Origin: Armatimonadetes bacterium Uphvl-Ar2
GTDB taxonomy: Bacteria; Armatimonadota; Fimbriimonadia; Fimbriimonadales; Fimbriimonadaceae
Length of the DNA: 64,000 nucleotides
Direction: 5' to 3'
Assembly (NCBI GenBank): GCA_002162095.1
Contig: CP021424.1
Coordinates: forward strand, 620,001-684,000
How positions within the stretch are numbered: the first letter of the stretch is position 1; every line of letters starts with the position of its first letter. Shown piece after piece: positions 42,418 to 51,962 of this stretch. Made by a program: the position numbers and the translations under genes. Below the pieces are notes generated by a model. The model was not told the origin of the DNA, did no database searches, and worked only from the letters and a program-made list of their open reading frames with translations.

Positions 42418-43193
42418 CGCTTCAGCTGCAGGGCAATGCGCCGGAACTCGACCGGGTGGCTCTCGGACTGCAAGCTAATGGAGCCGCTCCGGATCAAACT
42501 CTCCGCCCCCGAGGCCGCCCAGGCCTTGGCGTCCGCATCATTCGGGTCCAGCTGGACCTCGCGGTAGCGGAAAACTTCCTGCCCGTTGATGTAGTGGACC
42601 ACGTCCTCCGGGCCGTTCACATCCAGCTCCAGGCGCACCCACTCTTCCCCCCGGAAGGTCGGCGAGTTCGAGTTGGTGCAGTGCTGCCGCCACAGTTGCC
42701 CGTTGTACATCACGTTCGTGCCCGGCGTGCAGAGGTTGGCCGTCGGTCGGTCGCCCTCCTTGTCTCCGCCCAGTAACTGGACCTCGGCCGATACCGGAAA
42801 GTCTTGCCGCTCGCCCATCGTCTCGGGCGGCTGCCCGTGGATCATTACGCCGCTGTTCTTCCACGCCCAGCCCGGCCCTTCCGGCACCTGCTGCCCCACA
42901 AATCGGTACTCCAGGCGCAACTTATAGCGACTCGCCGGGGTGCGGTAGAAAAGGTGGCCAAAGCGGCCATCAAACTTCTCGTAGCCGTCGTAGCGCACCA
43001 CCAGGTTGCCGCCTTCCACGCGGAAAGTCCGCATCGGGTCCTCGCCCAGTTTGTGCCCCACAATCTTGGGCGTCCAGCCCTCCAGGTTCCGGCCATTGAA
43101 CAGGCTCACCCACGGCGCTGAAGGTGCCCCCTGCACCGGAGCCAAGGCCGCCCCCGCTGCCCCCAGGGCCACCACAAAAAGTGCGAATCGCAT
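42414..43193 (-). CDS. DUF1080 (3-keto-disaccharide hydrolase-like) secreted protein
   Basis: 259 residues from the ATG at 43193, which gives the signal peptide MRFALFVVALGAAGAALAPV. One DUF1080 jelly-roll domain: SLFNGRNLEGWTPK, FRVEGGNLVV, GHLFYRTPASRYKLRLEYRF, KNSGVMIHG, VSAEVQLLGG, VRLELDVNGPEDVVHYING. Members are laminin-G/glucanase-like; some hydrolyse 3-keto-glycosides. It lies 26 bp after the family-10-like glycosidase gene and is the last gene of that minus-strand operon. Confidence 0.88.
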   Translation of the reverse strand: MRFALFVVALGAAGAALAPVQGAPSAPWVSLFNGRNLEGWTPKIVGHKLGEDPMRTFRVEGGNLVVRYDGYEKFDGRFGHLFYRTPASRYKLRLEYRFVGQQVPEGPGWAWKNSGVMIHGQPPETMGERQDFPVSAEVQLLGGDKEGDRPTANLCTPGTNVMYNGQLWRQHCTNSNSPTFRGEEWVRLELDVNGPEDVVHYINGQEVFRYREVQLDPNDADAKAWAASGAESLIRSGSISLQSESHPVEFRRIALQLKR

Positions 43194-43219
43194 GGACGAA
43201 GGGTTTACCCGCTGCCGGT

Positions 43220-44194
43220 TCACGATTCGTCGCTCCATCGCGCGATCTCTTCCTTCAACACGGCCTGCATGGGCTCGCTCATGCCATCGAAAATGCTGAC
43301 GCCGCTCGCCCCCCGGTGCCGCGCCGCGCGCAATCCAGCCTGGAATTCTTCAGGCGACTTGAACGCCGGCATATAAAGCCCCGCCACCACCGGGAACCGC
43401 GCCGCCTGAATGCCTTCGCGCACGCAGTTGCCAATCCACTCTGTGTCTTCGTTGTAAAACGAGTGGTAGATCATCGGGGTCACAAAATCCAGCGGCCACT
43501 TATCCCAGTCTTGGCGGCATATCTTGCGGGCCATGCTGGGCGTCGGGAACACCGCTGCCGACACCTGCTTTCGTGCCTGATGCACCCGCTCGGTGACCTT
43601 GGTCACCAGGGCCGTGATCGCATCGTAGCGGAAGTGCAACCACCGCGCGTCCAAATCCGGCCGCTCCAGATTCAACGGGTCGTCCCCGTACCGCGCCCGG
43701 AACGCCTCGCGCGCCGCCTCGCTGTAATCAAAATCGTAGCGCGGCAGCTCTTCGGTCTGGTCCAGCTTGTAGGTGTCCCACAGCGCAGTGGGCAAGATCA
43801 CGTCCGGGTAGCGCACGTAGTCCAGGTGCACGCCGTCCACATCATCACGGAGAGCAATCTCCTCCGCCTTGCCGCAGATATGCTCCACCACTTCCGGGAT
43901 GTGCGGGCTCACCCAGCGGTAGTAGTCCACGTAAGGCGGCTGGTCCACGCAGCTTTCGCCGCTGCGGGCCACCATGTACCACTCCGGGTGCTCGGCCATC
44001 AGCTTGGCGTCGCGCTGGTTGGTCGTCCACATCCACACGTGCGGCGAGAGGCCGGCTTCGCGGATCGCCTTGAGATGCGCGGCGTTCACCCCGCCAAGAA
44101 AAACGCCCGTCACCCCCAGGGCGGCGAGCTTTTCGTACTTGTCACCAGGTTCGGCCGGGTCCGCCCCGGTCCACACCCAAAAGCTCGGCTTCAC
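43220..44194 (-). CDS. Family-10-like glycosyl hydrolase (GHL10/DUF187-type)
   Basis: 324 residues from a GTG at 44194 that overlaps the TGA of the upstream gene (GTGA). TIM-barrel protein with DDVDGVHLDYVRYPDV (~118-132), the hallmark of the DUF187/GHL10 group, plus KPSFWVWTGADP at the start and SGVSIFDGMSEPMQ at the end. No signal peptide is visible with this start. Such proteins are predicted to act on glycosaminoglycan-like or peptidoglycan sugars. The longer open frame upstream lies inside the preceding gene and is rejected. Confidence 0.82.
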   Translation of the reverse strand: MKPSFWVWTGADPAEPGDKYEKLAALGVTGVFLGGVNAAHLKAIREAGLSPHVWMWTTNQRDAKLMAEHPEWYMVARSGESCVDQPPYVDYYRWVSPHIPEVVEHICGKAEEIALRDDVDGVHLDYVRYPDVILPTALWDTYKLDQTEELPRYDFDYSEAAREAFRARYGDDPLNLERPDLDARWLHFRYDAITALVTKVTERVHQARKQVSAAVFPTPSMARKICRQDWDKWPLDFVTPMIYHSFYNEDTEWIGNCVREGIQAARFPVVAGLYMPAFKSPEEFQAGLRAARHRGASGVSIFDGMSEPMQAVLKEEIARWSDES

Positions 44195-47148
44195 CGCGCG
44201 AACTCCAAGTAGCCCCACATTTCGGGCTGGTGCATGTCCACCACGCCCTGCGGGCTCCACACCCAGTTGTCTTCCTTGGTGTCCGGCACTTTGCGGTACT
44301 TGCCGTTCTCCACCAGGAGCTGCCACTGCACGCGGCTGAAGTTGATGCGCCATCGGTCGCCCGGTTGCGGGGGCACGGCCACTTTGCTGATCTCCTTGAG
44401 ACTGCGCCAGGGAATGTGAATGGTGCAGCTCCACCCCTCGTCCTCGTCGCTCGGGTCGTTGAGGGTGCCGTTGATCTTCACCGCCGTGCGCAGGCCTTTG
44501 ATCTCCCAACTGTCCACGGCCGGGCCGCCTTCGCGGTAGGGGCGGGGCAGCAGCAGATCCCAGGTGGTGTTCAGCGCGTTCAGTTCCAGCTCGCCGTAGT
44601 TCAGGGCGTCGTCGTCCGGGTCGATGAACACTTCAAAGTCGTTGTCGTAAAAGATCACGCTGTCGTGCTCGGTCAGGGTGCCCCACACGTGGGGCTCCTC
44701 CATTTCCGCGCCGATCCAAAGCCCACTTTCACTCCACCCCATCTTGGCGCGGGTGCGAAATCGCGGCGCGGGGCGCTTATCGCCCTCGATGTCCACAAAG
44801 TCGTCCGTCCAGGGGCTCAACTGCCAGGATTCGTGGGAAAGATCCCCATCCATCGGCGGTTCTTGAAACCAAAAGGGGGCCACGTAAGCCTTCGGCGTAT
44901 TCACAACCGTCATCTTGGGATCAAGGCGGTACTGCGAGTCAAGGATCGCGGCCGCGCGGACCCCACTGATGCCGTCGCGGAGCATCTCCGGCCCCACCAC
45001 GAACACATCCGGGAACGCCGCCCCCGGCGTCCAGATCGGCAGTCGCGCCATCGTCAGCGCACCGGCACGGTCGGTGTAGCTCACCAACGCCTGCAGCCGA
45101 TCCGGTTCGCCCGGCACGGGCGCAATGCTCAGACCCGCTCCGGCGCCCGGCAGTGGATCCGAACCGATGCGCATTTCAGTTTCCGAGTTCGCGGCGGCGG
45201 CAAAGGATTCGCTCTCAAAGTCCGGCCCGCCGATGTAGATCGGGTTCACGTCGCTGTCATCGCCATCAAACATGACGTTCAGGTCGCCGTTACCCCGGTA
45301 ATAGAACGTCTCCGCCCAGAACCGTGCGATTTGGAAGGCGTAATCCCGTTGGTCACGGTCCAGGTTCACCACCGTCGGGCGGTGATAGAACACATCCTTA
45401 AAGCGGCCCCCCCGTACGGCACTCCGTTCGTCGGTCGGCACTTCGTCTAGGCGTTGCCACTGGCCCGCCCCGTCGCGTCGCCAGTGCCCGGAAGTTAAAG
45501 CCTGCCCGTCCACCTTCATCGTCTCTCCCAGGTCCAGCGAGATCAGCGTGATGTTGGCCGTGGTCGCTTCGCCCTTGGCCACCGTGATGGTGCTGGGCTG
45601 GTACGGCTCGGCCTGCTGGTGCACCGTGATCCACCCAAAGTTGCCGTTGATGCTGGGGTCAATCGTGGTCAGCGTGTAGTCATCCGGTCGGTTGAGCGCG
45701 TTCGCCCGCAAGAAATCCCACATCGGGGCGTGGTCCAGGCAGTTCGCGCCGGGGGCCGGGTCGGTGTCGTACCAGTGGCCCTGGCCGGCTTCTTCGTGGA
45801 AGCCTAACGCCGGGTGCCCTTCCAGCGCCTTGCGCATGTTGCGCGCCTCGCTCACCGGCACGGTTTCGTCGGCATCGCCGTGCAGCACGTACACCGGGTT
45901 GATGCGGAGGTTGTCCTTGAACAGCATCGTGTCGTGGATTTGGCTCACGCGGTTCAGCAGCGCGCCCATCGGGTCGGTGGCGTCCCATCGTCGTCCACCG
46001 CCGTAGGTGAAGAACGACGCCCACCCTGCGCACGGCCCCACGCCCGCGAACTCGAACGGGAACAGCGCCCCGTTGATCCAAGACCCGTGGCCGCCCATCG
46101 AGTGGCCACTGATGTAAACCTCGTCCGGGTTCACGCCGGGGATTTCCAGCGCCAGGTCGCGCACTTCCAGCAGGTCCAGCCGGCCAATCTCCTCCCAGTC
46201 AAAGCCGTAAGGTCGGCGGTTGGTCGGGGCCACCACGTGCGCCCACGGCTTTGCCCCATAGGCTTGCGCCTGGCCCAGCGCTTCCACGCTCGCCCCGTGT
46301 GGACTCAGGATCACGCTCGTGGCCTTGGGGTCGCTGGCCGGCAAGTACCCGTAGTACTGCACGCTCTGGTCAATGCGGCTGATGAAGGTCACCCGGCGGG
46401 CTTCCTCTGGCTTCACGACCCGCAGGTTCAGTTCGGCCCTATGCAGCACTTCTCCGCCCTTGCGGAGGGTCAGCACCACCTTGCCGTCGGCGTCTTTGGG
46501 GCGCGGCACATTCACAGGCACCTTGCGCACCCCCAGGGGCCACAGGTGCGGCACCTTGGTGGTGCGAGATTGCCCGCCGTGCTCGGCGGTGACTTCAACC
46601 CCCTCGCCCCATTCATCCTGGGCGTTGCGGATCACCACCCCGGCCCAGGCATCGCTGGCGGGGGCGCCCGTCACCACGTCGGGGAGGGTCGCATCTCGCG
46701 TATCGAAGCTTACGGGCGCGGGCGGTTTGATGAGCGAAGCCCGCATTTGGCCCCGCCCAACTTGGAAGTAAAACTCGTTGGTGCCCGCCTTCAATCGCAC
46801 CGGCAGGCTCAGGTAGCCATAGCCGTAGGGGTCGCCCGCGCGGGGCTCCTCGTTCACCCAGGTCTGCGACGTGCCGGTGGCCTCCAGCAGCATGATCTGC
46901 TCGCGATCCGAAGGCACGGTGGCGAACACGTAGCCGTTCCCTCGGAACCAACCATCCGCCGCCGCCTCCACGCGCCGCCAACCTGTGGCCTCGCTCGGCG
47001 TCTTCCGGTCAATCATCCCCGCGATCACGGGATCCACGGCCACCGGCGTCCGGCCATTGCCAGGAACCGTGATCTGCAGGCCTTCCTTCAGGACAATCGT
47101 TTCGTCTTGCGGTTGCGCCATGGCCATGGCAACTGCCCACACCATCAT
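44191..47148 (-). CDS. Large secreted esterase/peptidase-like hydrolase fused to a CBM9-like domain
   Basis: 985 residues from the ATG at 47148, giving the short signal MMVWAVAMAMAQ (an ATG at 47214 would add 22). Residues ~30-260 are beta-rich. Residues ~270-510 form an alpha/beta-hydrolase of the prolyl-oligopeptidase/esterase type, with GHSMGGHG (Ser ~345), an Asp in HGDADETVP and a His in GQGHWYD. Residues ~745-985 form a CBM9-like domain (PMDGDLSHESWQLSPWTDDF, VFIDPDDDALNYGELELNAL, CTIHIPWRSL). It probably removes ester groups from bound glycans. It leads the operon with the family-10-like and DUF1080 genes. Confidence 0.85.
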   Translation of the reverse strand: MMVWAVAMAMAQPQDETIVLKEGLQITVPGNGRTPVAVDPVIAGMIDRKTPSEATGWRRVEAAADGWFRGNGYVFATVPSDREQIMLLEATGTSQTWVNEEPRAGDPYGYGYLSLPVRLKAGTNEFYFQVGRGQMRASLIKPPAPVSFDTRDATLPDVVTGAPASDAWAGVVIRNAQDEWGEGVEVTAEHGGQSRTTKVPHLWPLGVRKVPVNVPRPKDADGKVVLTLRKGGEVLHRAELNLRVVKPEEARRVTFISRIDQSVQYYGYLPASDPKATSVILSPHGASVEALGQAQAYGAKPWAHVVAPTNRRPYGFDWEEIGRLDLLEVRDLALEIPGVNPDEVYISGHSMGGHGSWINGALFPFEFAGVGPCAGWASFFTYGGGRRWDATDPMGALLNRVSQIHDTMLFKDNLRINPVYVLHGDADETVPVSEARNMRKALEGHPALGFHEEAGQGHWYDTDPAPGANCLDHAPMWDFLRANALNRPDDYTLTTIDPSINGNFGWITVHQQAEPYQPSTITVAKGEATTANITLISLDLGETMKVDGQALTSGHWRRDGAGQWQRLDEVPTDERSAVRGGRFKDVFYHRPTVVNLDRDQRDYAFQIARFWAETFYYRGNGDLNVMFDGDDSDVNPIYIGGPDFESESFAAAANSETEMRIGSDPLPGAGAGLSIAPVPGEPDRLQALVSYTDRAGALTMARLPIWTPGAAFPDVFVVGPEMLRDGISGVRAAAILDSQYRLDPKMTVVNTPKAYVAPFWFQEPPMDGDLSHESWQLSPWTDDFVDIEGDKRPAPRFRTRAKMGWSESGLWIGAEMEEPHVWGTLTEHDSVIFYDNDFEVFIDPDDDALNYGELELNALNTTWDLLLPRPYREGGPAVDSWEIKGLRTAVKINGTLNDPSDEDEGWSCTIHIPWRSLKEISKVAVPPQPGDRWRINFSRVQWQLLVENGKYRKVPDTKEDNWVWSPQGVVDMHQPEMWGYLEFAR

Positions 47149-47307
47149 GCGCCCTATTATGGGGTGTTGGGACGCCCGGATACCGACATGGCGAATCCTC
47201 GTCCGAAAATGCATGATCGAAGCCTAAGTTTCCCAGGAGCACCGAGATGCATATGGACTCACCCCGAGCCCGCCGCTTGCACCCAAGTGCTAGTCAAAAG
47301 GAAGCGT

Positions 47308-48843
47308 TTAGCCGCTCACCAATCGCTTGCCGTCCACCAAACGGTGGAGGGCGAGCGGGTTCGCGTCTTGCAGTTCCGGCGGCAGCAGCGCCTCCGGCGC
47401 GTTTTGCCAGCACACCGGGCGGCTCCATCGCTCGATCGCGCCCGTGCCCACACTGGTGCTACGGCCGTCGCTAGTGGCCGGGAACGGCCCGCCGTGGACA
47501 ATGCTGTCGCACACTTCCACGCCCGTCGGCACTTGGTTAAAGAGCACCCGGCCCGCCTTGGTTGCGGCCACTTGCACCACCGGCTTGGCCGCCTCAAGGT
47601 CGGCACCAGTCCCGTGGAATGACATCGTCAGCTGCCCACCCATGGCCCGGGCCACCGCTTCCGCTTCGGCTAAGTCCTGCGCGCGCACCCACACCGCACT
47701 CGGGCCAAAAATCTCCTCGTGGAGGTCGGGTTCGGCCACAAATTGCGCCGCCGTCACCTCAAAAAGGTGCGCCGGGCCATCGACAACCAGATTGACTCCA
47801 TCCATTTGGTTACGTCGCTCCACGCCTTCGGAATAAGCCTGGGCAATCCCCTCCGTCAGCATCGGCGTCGGCACAAAGCCCGCCAGGCGCTGGGAAATCT
47901 CTTCCGCCCACACACTGGCTTCTCCCACCGTCACCAGCACGCCGGGGTTCGTGCAAAACTGCCCGACGCCCATCGTCAGGGCACCCGCCAGTCGCTCGGC
48001 CAGGCCCGCCGGATCACTCGCCAACAGTTCCGGGAGCAAGAATGACGGGTTCACCGAGCCCATCTCGGCAAACACCGGAATCGGCACCGGCCGCTCCGCC
48101 GCCCGCCGCATGAGGGCCGTGCCTCCACGGTAGCTACCCGTGAAGCCCACGCCCGCAATGGCCCGGTGGTCCACCAGCCACTCGCCCACCTCAATGCCCT
48201 GGTCAAACAGCATCGAAAACACGCCCGGATGCACGCCCACAGCCTCCGCCGCGCGCACGATCGCCGCCCCCACCAGCGCACTCACGCCGGGGTGCGCGGG
48301 GTGAACCTTCGTCACCACCGGGCAGCCCGCGGCCAAAGCCGAAGCGGTATCGCCCCCCGCCACGCTAAACGCGAGCGGGAAATTGCTGGCCCCGAACACC
48401 GCCACCGGCCCGATGGCCACCCGCATGCTGCGCAGGTCGGGCTTCGGCAGGGGTTGCCGGTCGGGAATGGCGTGGTCGATCCGAGCATCCACCCAGTGGC
48501 CTTCCCGGGCCACCCGCGCGAACATCCGCAGTTGGCCACAAGTCCGGCCCAGTTCGCCCCGGGCGCGGCCTTCGGGCAAGGCGGTTTCCGCTTGGTAGCG
48601 AGCCACAATCGCCTCGGCGTCGGCTTCCAGTTCGGTGGCAATCCGCTCCAAGAACTCCGCCCGCGCGGACGACGAAGCCAAAGAACTGACTGCCTCCAAA
48701 GCCCCCCGGCACGCCGCGTCCACATCCTCCCGGGTCGCGACGACGAACGCCCCTTCCAGGGCACTCCCGTCGCGTCGGTCCACCACCGAGAACGTCTTCT
48801 CCCCGCCACCCAGGCGGCCCGCCACCAAACTGCGCGTGTTCAT
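47308..48843 (-). CDS. 2-oxoglutarate semialdehyde (2,5-dioxovalerate) dehydrogenase
   Basis: 511 residues, ALDH superfamily. It has VAVFGASNFPLAFSVAGGDT, the catalytic Glu in EMGSVNPSF (~260), the nucleophile Cys in GQFCTNPG (~290) and the end HGGPFPATSDGRSTSVGTGA. These motifs, notably NFPLAFS and GQFCTNPG, are those of alpha-ketoglutarate semialdehyde dehydrogenases. It performs the last step of hydroxyproline breakdown, giving 2-oxoglutarate for the citric acid cycle. It lies 5 bp after the DapA-family gene, which performs the step before. Confidence 0.93.
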   Translation of the reverse strand: MNTRSLVAGRLGGGEKTFSVVDRRDGSALEGAFVVATREDVDAACRGALEAVSSLASSSARAEFLERIATELEADAEAIVARYQAETALPEGRARGELGRTCGQLRMFARVAREGHWVDARIDHAIPDRQPLPKPDLRSMRVAIGPVAVFGASNFPLAFSVAGGDTASALAAGCPVVTKVHPAHPGVSALVGAAIVRAAEAVGVHPGVFSMLFDQGIEVGEWLVDHRAIAGVGFTGSYRGGTALMRRAAERPVPIPVFAEMGSVNPSFLLPELLASDPAGLAERLAGALTMGVGQFCTNPGVLVTVGEASVWAEEISQRLAGFVPTPMLTEGIAQAYSEGVERRNQMDGVNLVVDGPAHLFEVTAAQFVAEPDLHEEIFGPSAVWVRAQDLAEAEAVARAMGGQLTMSFHGTGADLEAAKPVVQVAATKAGRVLFNQVPTGVEVCDSIVHGGPFPATSDGRSTSVGTGAIERWSRPVCWQNAPEALLPPELQDANPLALHRLVDGKRLVSG

Positions 48844-48848
48844 CTCCT

Positions 48849-49745
48849 TTAACCTACGTCAGGGCGGTTGGCCAGCGCGTGCTCAATCACGGCCACGGCC
48901 GCGGCTCGCTCCTCGCCCACCAGTTCCAGGCGCGGGGCGCGCACGGTTTCCGTGCCCATTCCCACCATGGCCTGCGTCAGCTTGATGAGCTGCACAAACT
49001 TGGGCACCGTGTCCAGGCGGAGCAACGGCAGGAACCAAGCGTAAAGGTCATCCACGCGCGGGTCGTTGGCCAGCGCCCACTCCCATAGGCGCACGGATTC
49101 GCGCGGGAAGGCGTTCACCAGGCCCGCAATCCAGCCTCGGGCGCCGTTGCGCACGGCTTCTACCAGCACATCGTCCACCCCCACCAGGATGGCGAGACGG
49201 TCCCCCATCAGGCGCTTGATCTCGGTTACGCGGCGCACGTCCGCACTCGATTCCTTGCAGCTCACGAGGTTGGTGTGGATCGAAGCCAATTCCGCCATTT
49301 GCTCCGGCACAAAGTCGGTCTTGTAGGCAATCGGGTTGTTATAAAGCATGCACGGCAGCGGGGTGGCGCGGATCACCGCTTCCACGTGATAGCGCATCTC
49401 GCGCCAGTCCGTGCTGTAAACGTAGGGGGGCAACACCATGAAGCCCGCACAACCCAGGTCGGCGGCATCCCGGGCCAGGGTCACGGCTTCATCCGTGCTG
49501 AGGGCGCTGATGCCCGGCACGATGGGGTAGTTCGGGAACGACTCCACCAGCGTCTTCAGAATCTGTCGCTTTTCTTCGCCGGTCAGGGTCGCGCCTTCAC
49601 CCAGCGAACCCAGCGGCACCACGCCGTGGCAGCCATTTTCCAGCTGCCACCCCACATGCTTGACCAAAAAGTCGTAGTCCACGTCACCCGACGCGGTGAA
49701 GGGGGTGGTGATGGCCGGAAGAACGCCTTGCCAGGGAATATTCAT
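48849..49745 (-). CDS. DapA-family deaminase (1-pyrroline-4-hydroxy-2-carboxylate deaminase)
   Basis: 298 residues with the DHDPS/NAL barrel: GVLPAITTPFTASGDVDYD, PLGSLGEGATLT, Tyr in MLYNNPIA (~133) and the Schiff-base Lys in SCKESSADV (~162). The DapA fold alone fits many lyases. The neighbours (hydroxyproline epimerase, FAD oxidase, KGSA dehydrogenase) make 1-pyrroline-4-hydroxy-2-carboxylate deaminase much the best call. Confidence 0.9.
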   Translation of the reverse strand: MNIPWQGVLPAITTPFTASGDVDYDFLVKHVGWQLENGCHGVVPLGSLGEGATLTGEEKRQILKTLVESFPNYPIVPGISALSTDEAVTLARDAADLGCAGFMVLPPYVYSTDWREMRYHVEAVIRATPLPCMLYNNPIAYKTDFVPEQMAELASIHTNLVSCKESSADVRRVTEIKRLMGDRLAILVGVDDVLVEAVRNGARGWIAGLVNAFPRESVRLWEWALANDPRVDDLYAWFLPLLRLDTVPKFVQLIKLTQAMVGMGTETVRAPRLELVGEERAAAVAVIEHALANRPDVG

Positions 49746-49784
49746 CGCCGACTATCTTACTCAGCCCCCACCCTCTAAGGGCCG

Positions 49785-51017
49785 CTAGCGGTCTAGTCGG
49801 AAGGGTTCCGGGTCCAAACTAGGCCAATGCCCGCCCATGAGGTCAGCCAGTATGCGCCCGGTGCCCGCCGCCAGGCTGATTCCCATCATCCCATGCCCGG
49901 TGGCCACCCAGGCATTGCCCAGGTTCGGCACTCGCCCGATGTAAGGCAAGCCGTCGGCGCTCAGCGGCCGCCATCCCGTCCACAGGGATTGATCCCAGTC
50001 CGCCGAGGCCAAGCTGGGGAACACCCGCTCCGCCCCCGCCCGGATGTGGGCCACCCGCGCCGGGTCCGGGGCCTGGTGCGTCGCGCCGATCTCCATGCCG
50101 CTGGTCACGCGCAGCGTCTCGCCCATCGGGGTCAGGCTCACGCGGTCTTCCACGAGGAGTGAAGGCGTTGTCAGGCGCGCCCCACCGGGCAGGGTGTAAC
50201 CGTAGCCTCGCCCGGGCTGAATGGCCATGTTTACGCCCAGGCTACGCGCCATCCGGGCGGATTCAAACCCCGAAGCCAGCACCACGTGGTCGGCGCTCAT
50301 CGCGCCGTGGTTGGTCTTCACGCCGGTCCAGCGGTCACCGCTCAGTTGCCAGCCCAGCACCTTTGTATCGGAGACTAAATTCGATCCCAAGGAGAGCCGC
50401 ATCGCCTGCACCCACTCGTGGGGTGCCACATGGGCATCGTTGCCGAACCACAACCCGCCCTCGCACTGCACGTCCAGCCCGGGTTGTCGCCGCCGCACGC
50501 CCTCGGCGTCCAAAATCTCCACGTCCAGGCCAAGCCGAGCGCCTTGGTGCCCGACTTCGGCTTCCTCTTCCAGTCCATGCGCGGTGCGGGCAATCATCAT
50601 CAGCCCCTGTCCGCCCGGACGGGCCAGGTGCGAAAAGTCGTCCGCCCACCGTTCCCACTGGTCGCGGCTGGCCAGGCTCAGCCGCAAGAGAGCCTGCGTA
50701 CGGGCCTGTTCATCCCCCGCAAGGCTGCTCAAGGTAAAGCGCGTCACCCACCCCAGCAGGTCGGCGTCGGGGCGCCACCGCACAGTCACCGGAGCCCCGC
50801 GCTTAAGCATCATGCGCAGGCCGGTTTTCAGGAACCCCATTGTCGCCAGCGGCACAAAGTGGCTCGGCACCAGCATGCCCGCGTTGCCGTGGCTCGTGCC
50901 CACCCCATCGGCGGGGCCCTGTTCCAGCACGGTCACTTGCCACCCGTCCCGCATCAGTTCGGCGGCCACGCCCAGGCCCACCAGCCCCGCGCCCACTACA
51001 ATCGCGGTGCGCTTCAC
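49785..51017 (-). CDS. FAD-dependent D-hydroxyproline dehydrogenase (D-amino-acid oxidase family)
   Basis: 410 residues from a GTG at 51017 that overlaps the epimerase TGA (GTGA). FAD-binding motif AIVVGAGLVGLGVAAEL (5-21), LEQG at the ribose site, and the C-terminal DAO signature (WTGWRPLSADGLPYIGRV, ATGHGMMGISLAAGTG). It oxidises cis-4-hydroxy-D-proline to 1-pyrroline-4-hydroxy-2-carboxylate. This is the single-chain DadA-like form rather than the three-subunit form found in pseudomonads. Confidence 0.9.
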   Translation of the reverse strand: MKRTAIVVGAGLVGLGVAAELMRDGWQVTVLEQGPADGVGTSHGNAGMLVPSHFVPLATMGFLKTGLRMMLKRGAPVTVRWRPDADLLGWVTRFTLSSLAGDEQARTQALLRLSLASRDQWERWADDFSHLARPGGQGLMMIARTAHGLEEEAEVGHQGARLGLDVEILDAEGVRRRQPGLDVQCEGGLWFGNDAHVAPHEWVQAMRLSLGSNLVSDTKVLGWQLSGDRWTGVKTNHGAMSADHVVLASGFESARMARSLGVNMAIQPGRGYGYTLPGGARLTTPSLLVEDRVSLTPMGETLRVTSGMEIGATHQAPDPARVAHIRAGAERVFPSLASADWDQSLWTGWRPLSADGLPYIGRVPNLGNAWVATGHGMMGISLAAGTGRILADLMGGHWPSLDPEPFRLDR

Positions 51018-51943
51018 TCGGGCAGCCCCGCCACGTAGGGGTCGTCCGCAGCAAAGTGGAGAGTGCTCTCCGCCGTCACCCAGGCGCGACCCCGGATGCG
51101 GGGCACCCACCCCTCCGGCGTGCGGCGCACGGTGGCCGAAAACAGGCCACCCGTCACGCTCTCTTGCACAAAGACCTGCCCTTCCGCGATCTGGCCATCT
51201 TCGGCCAGACACGCCAGGTGGGCGCTGGTACCGGTGCCACACGGCGAGCGATCATCCGCCCCGCTGGGGCACAGCACGAACTTGCGCACGTCAATGGCGG
51301 GGTCAGCATGCGGCACGCAGATCTCCACGTGGTCAATCTCGCCCCCGTCATCCCCGGCGATGCCCTGGCGGTGCAGTTCATCGCGGATGAGCGAGGTCAT
51401 CCGCAGTAGCTCGCGGCGGTTGCCCGAGATCAACTCCACCGGCGATTCGTGCAGGATGTAGAACCAGTTCCCCCCGTAGGCCACATCCCCGGTGAACTCG
51501 CCGTAACCCGGCACGGTGACTTTCACATCCTTCAGCGACCGCCGCGACGGGATGTTCTCAATCTCCACGCTGCCATCGGGGTGCCGCCACGCCGTGATGC
51601 GCCCCACCGGGGTCATCAAATGCCCTTCGCCGCTCTCCGGCCAGCGCCCCAGGTGCGCCAATGCCGTCACCACTCCAATGGTGCCGTGCCCGCACATCCC
51701 CAGCGGCCCGGCGGCATCAAAGTAGATCACGCCGGCCACCTCGTCGCCCTCGGCCGGCCGCAGCCACGCCCCCACAAAGGCGTCGTAGCCGCGCGGTTCG
51801 GCCACCACGCCGCGCACCCAATCCCACTGCTTCATGACCAAGCGCTGCTCGGCCAGCGTCCCCGTCAGGTCCGGGTGGTCATCCAGGACGATCCGAGTGG
51901 GCTCGCCTTCGGTGTGCGTATCGAGGACGCGAAGTGACCGCAT
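51014..51943 (-). CDS. 4-hydroxyproline 2-epimerase (proline racemase family)
   Basis: 309 residues. The two catalytic cysteines of the family are present: GPLGMCGHGTIG (~80) and RSPCGTGTSAH (~236). Both being Cys argues for an epimerase and against trans-3-hydroxyproline dehydratase, which has Thr at the second site. VLDTHTEGEPTRIV at the N-terminus is typical. It converts trans-4-hydroxy-L-proline to cis-4-hydroxy-D-proline, the first step of the operon 51943-47308. Confidence 0.93.
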   Translation of the reverse strand: MRSLRVLDTHTEGEPTRIVLDDHPDLTGTLAEQRLVMKQWDWVRGVVAEPRGYDAFVGAWLRPAEGDEVAGVIYFDAAGPLGMCGHGTIGVVTALAHLGRWPESGEGHLMTPVGRITAWRHPDGSVEIENIPSRRSLKDVKVTVPGYGEFTGDVAYGGNWFYILHESPVELISGNRRELLRMTSLIRDELHRQGIAGDDGGEIDHVEICVPHADPAIDVRKFVLCPSGADDRSPCGTGTSAHLACLAEDGQIAEGQVFVQESVTGGLFSATVRRTPEGWVPRIRGRAWVTAESTLHFAADDPYVAGLPE

Positions 51944-51962
51944 CGCGCGAGTTTACGCGAAC

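Noticed and set aside
45814-47622. 602-codon plus-strand frame opposite the esterase-CBM9 gene
   Set aside because: It crosses two real minus-strand genes with clear active-site motifs and has shadow-like composition (His, Arg, Pro and Val rich).
48849-49745. Lysine-pathway dihydrodipicolinate synthase (dapA)
   Set aside because: The fold matches, but the operon encodes hydroxyproline epimerase, FAD oxidase and KGSA dehydrogenase, so the deaminase role is much better supported.
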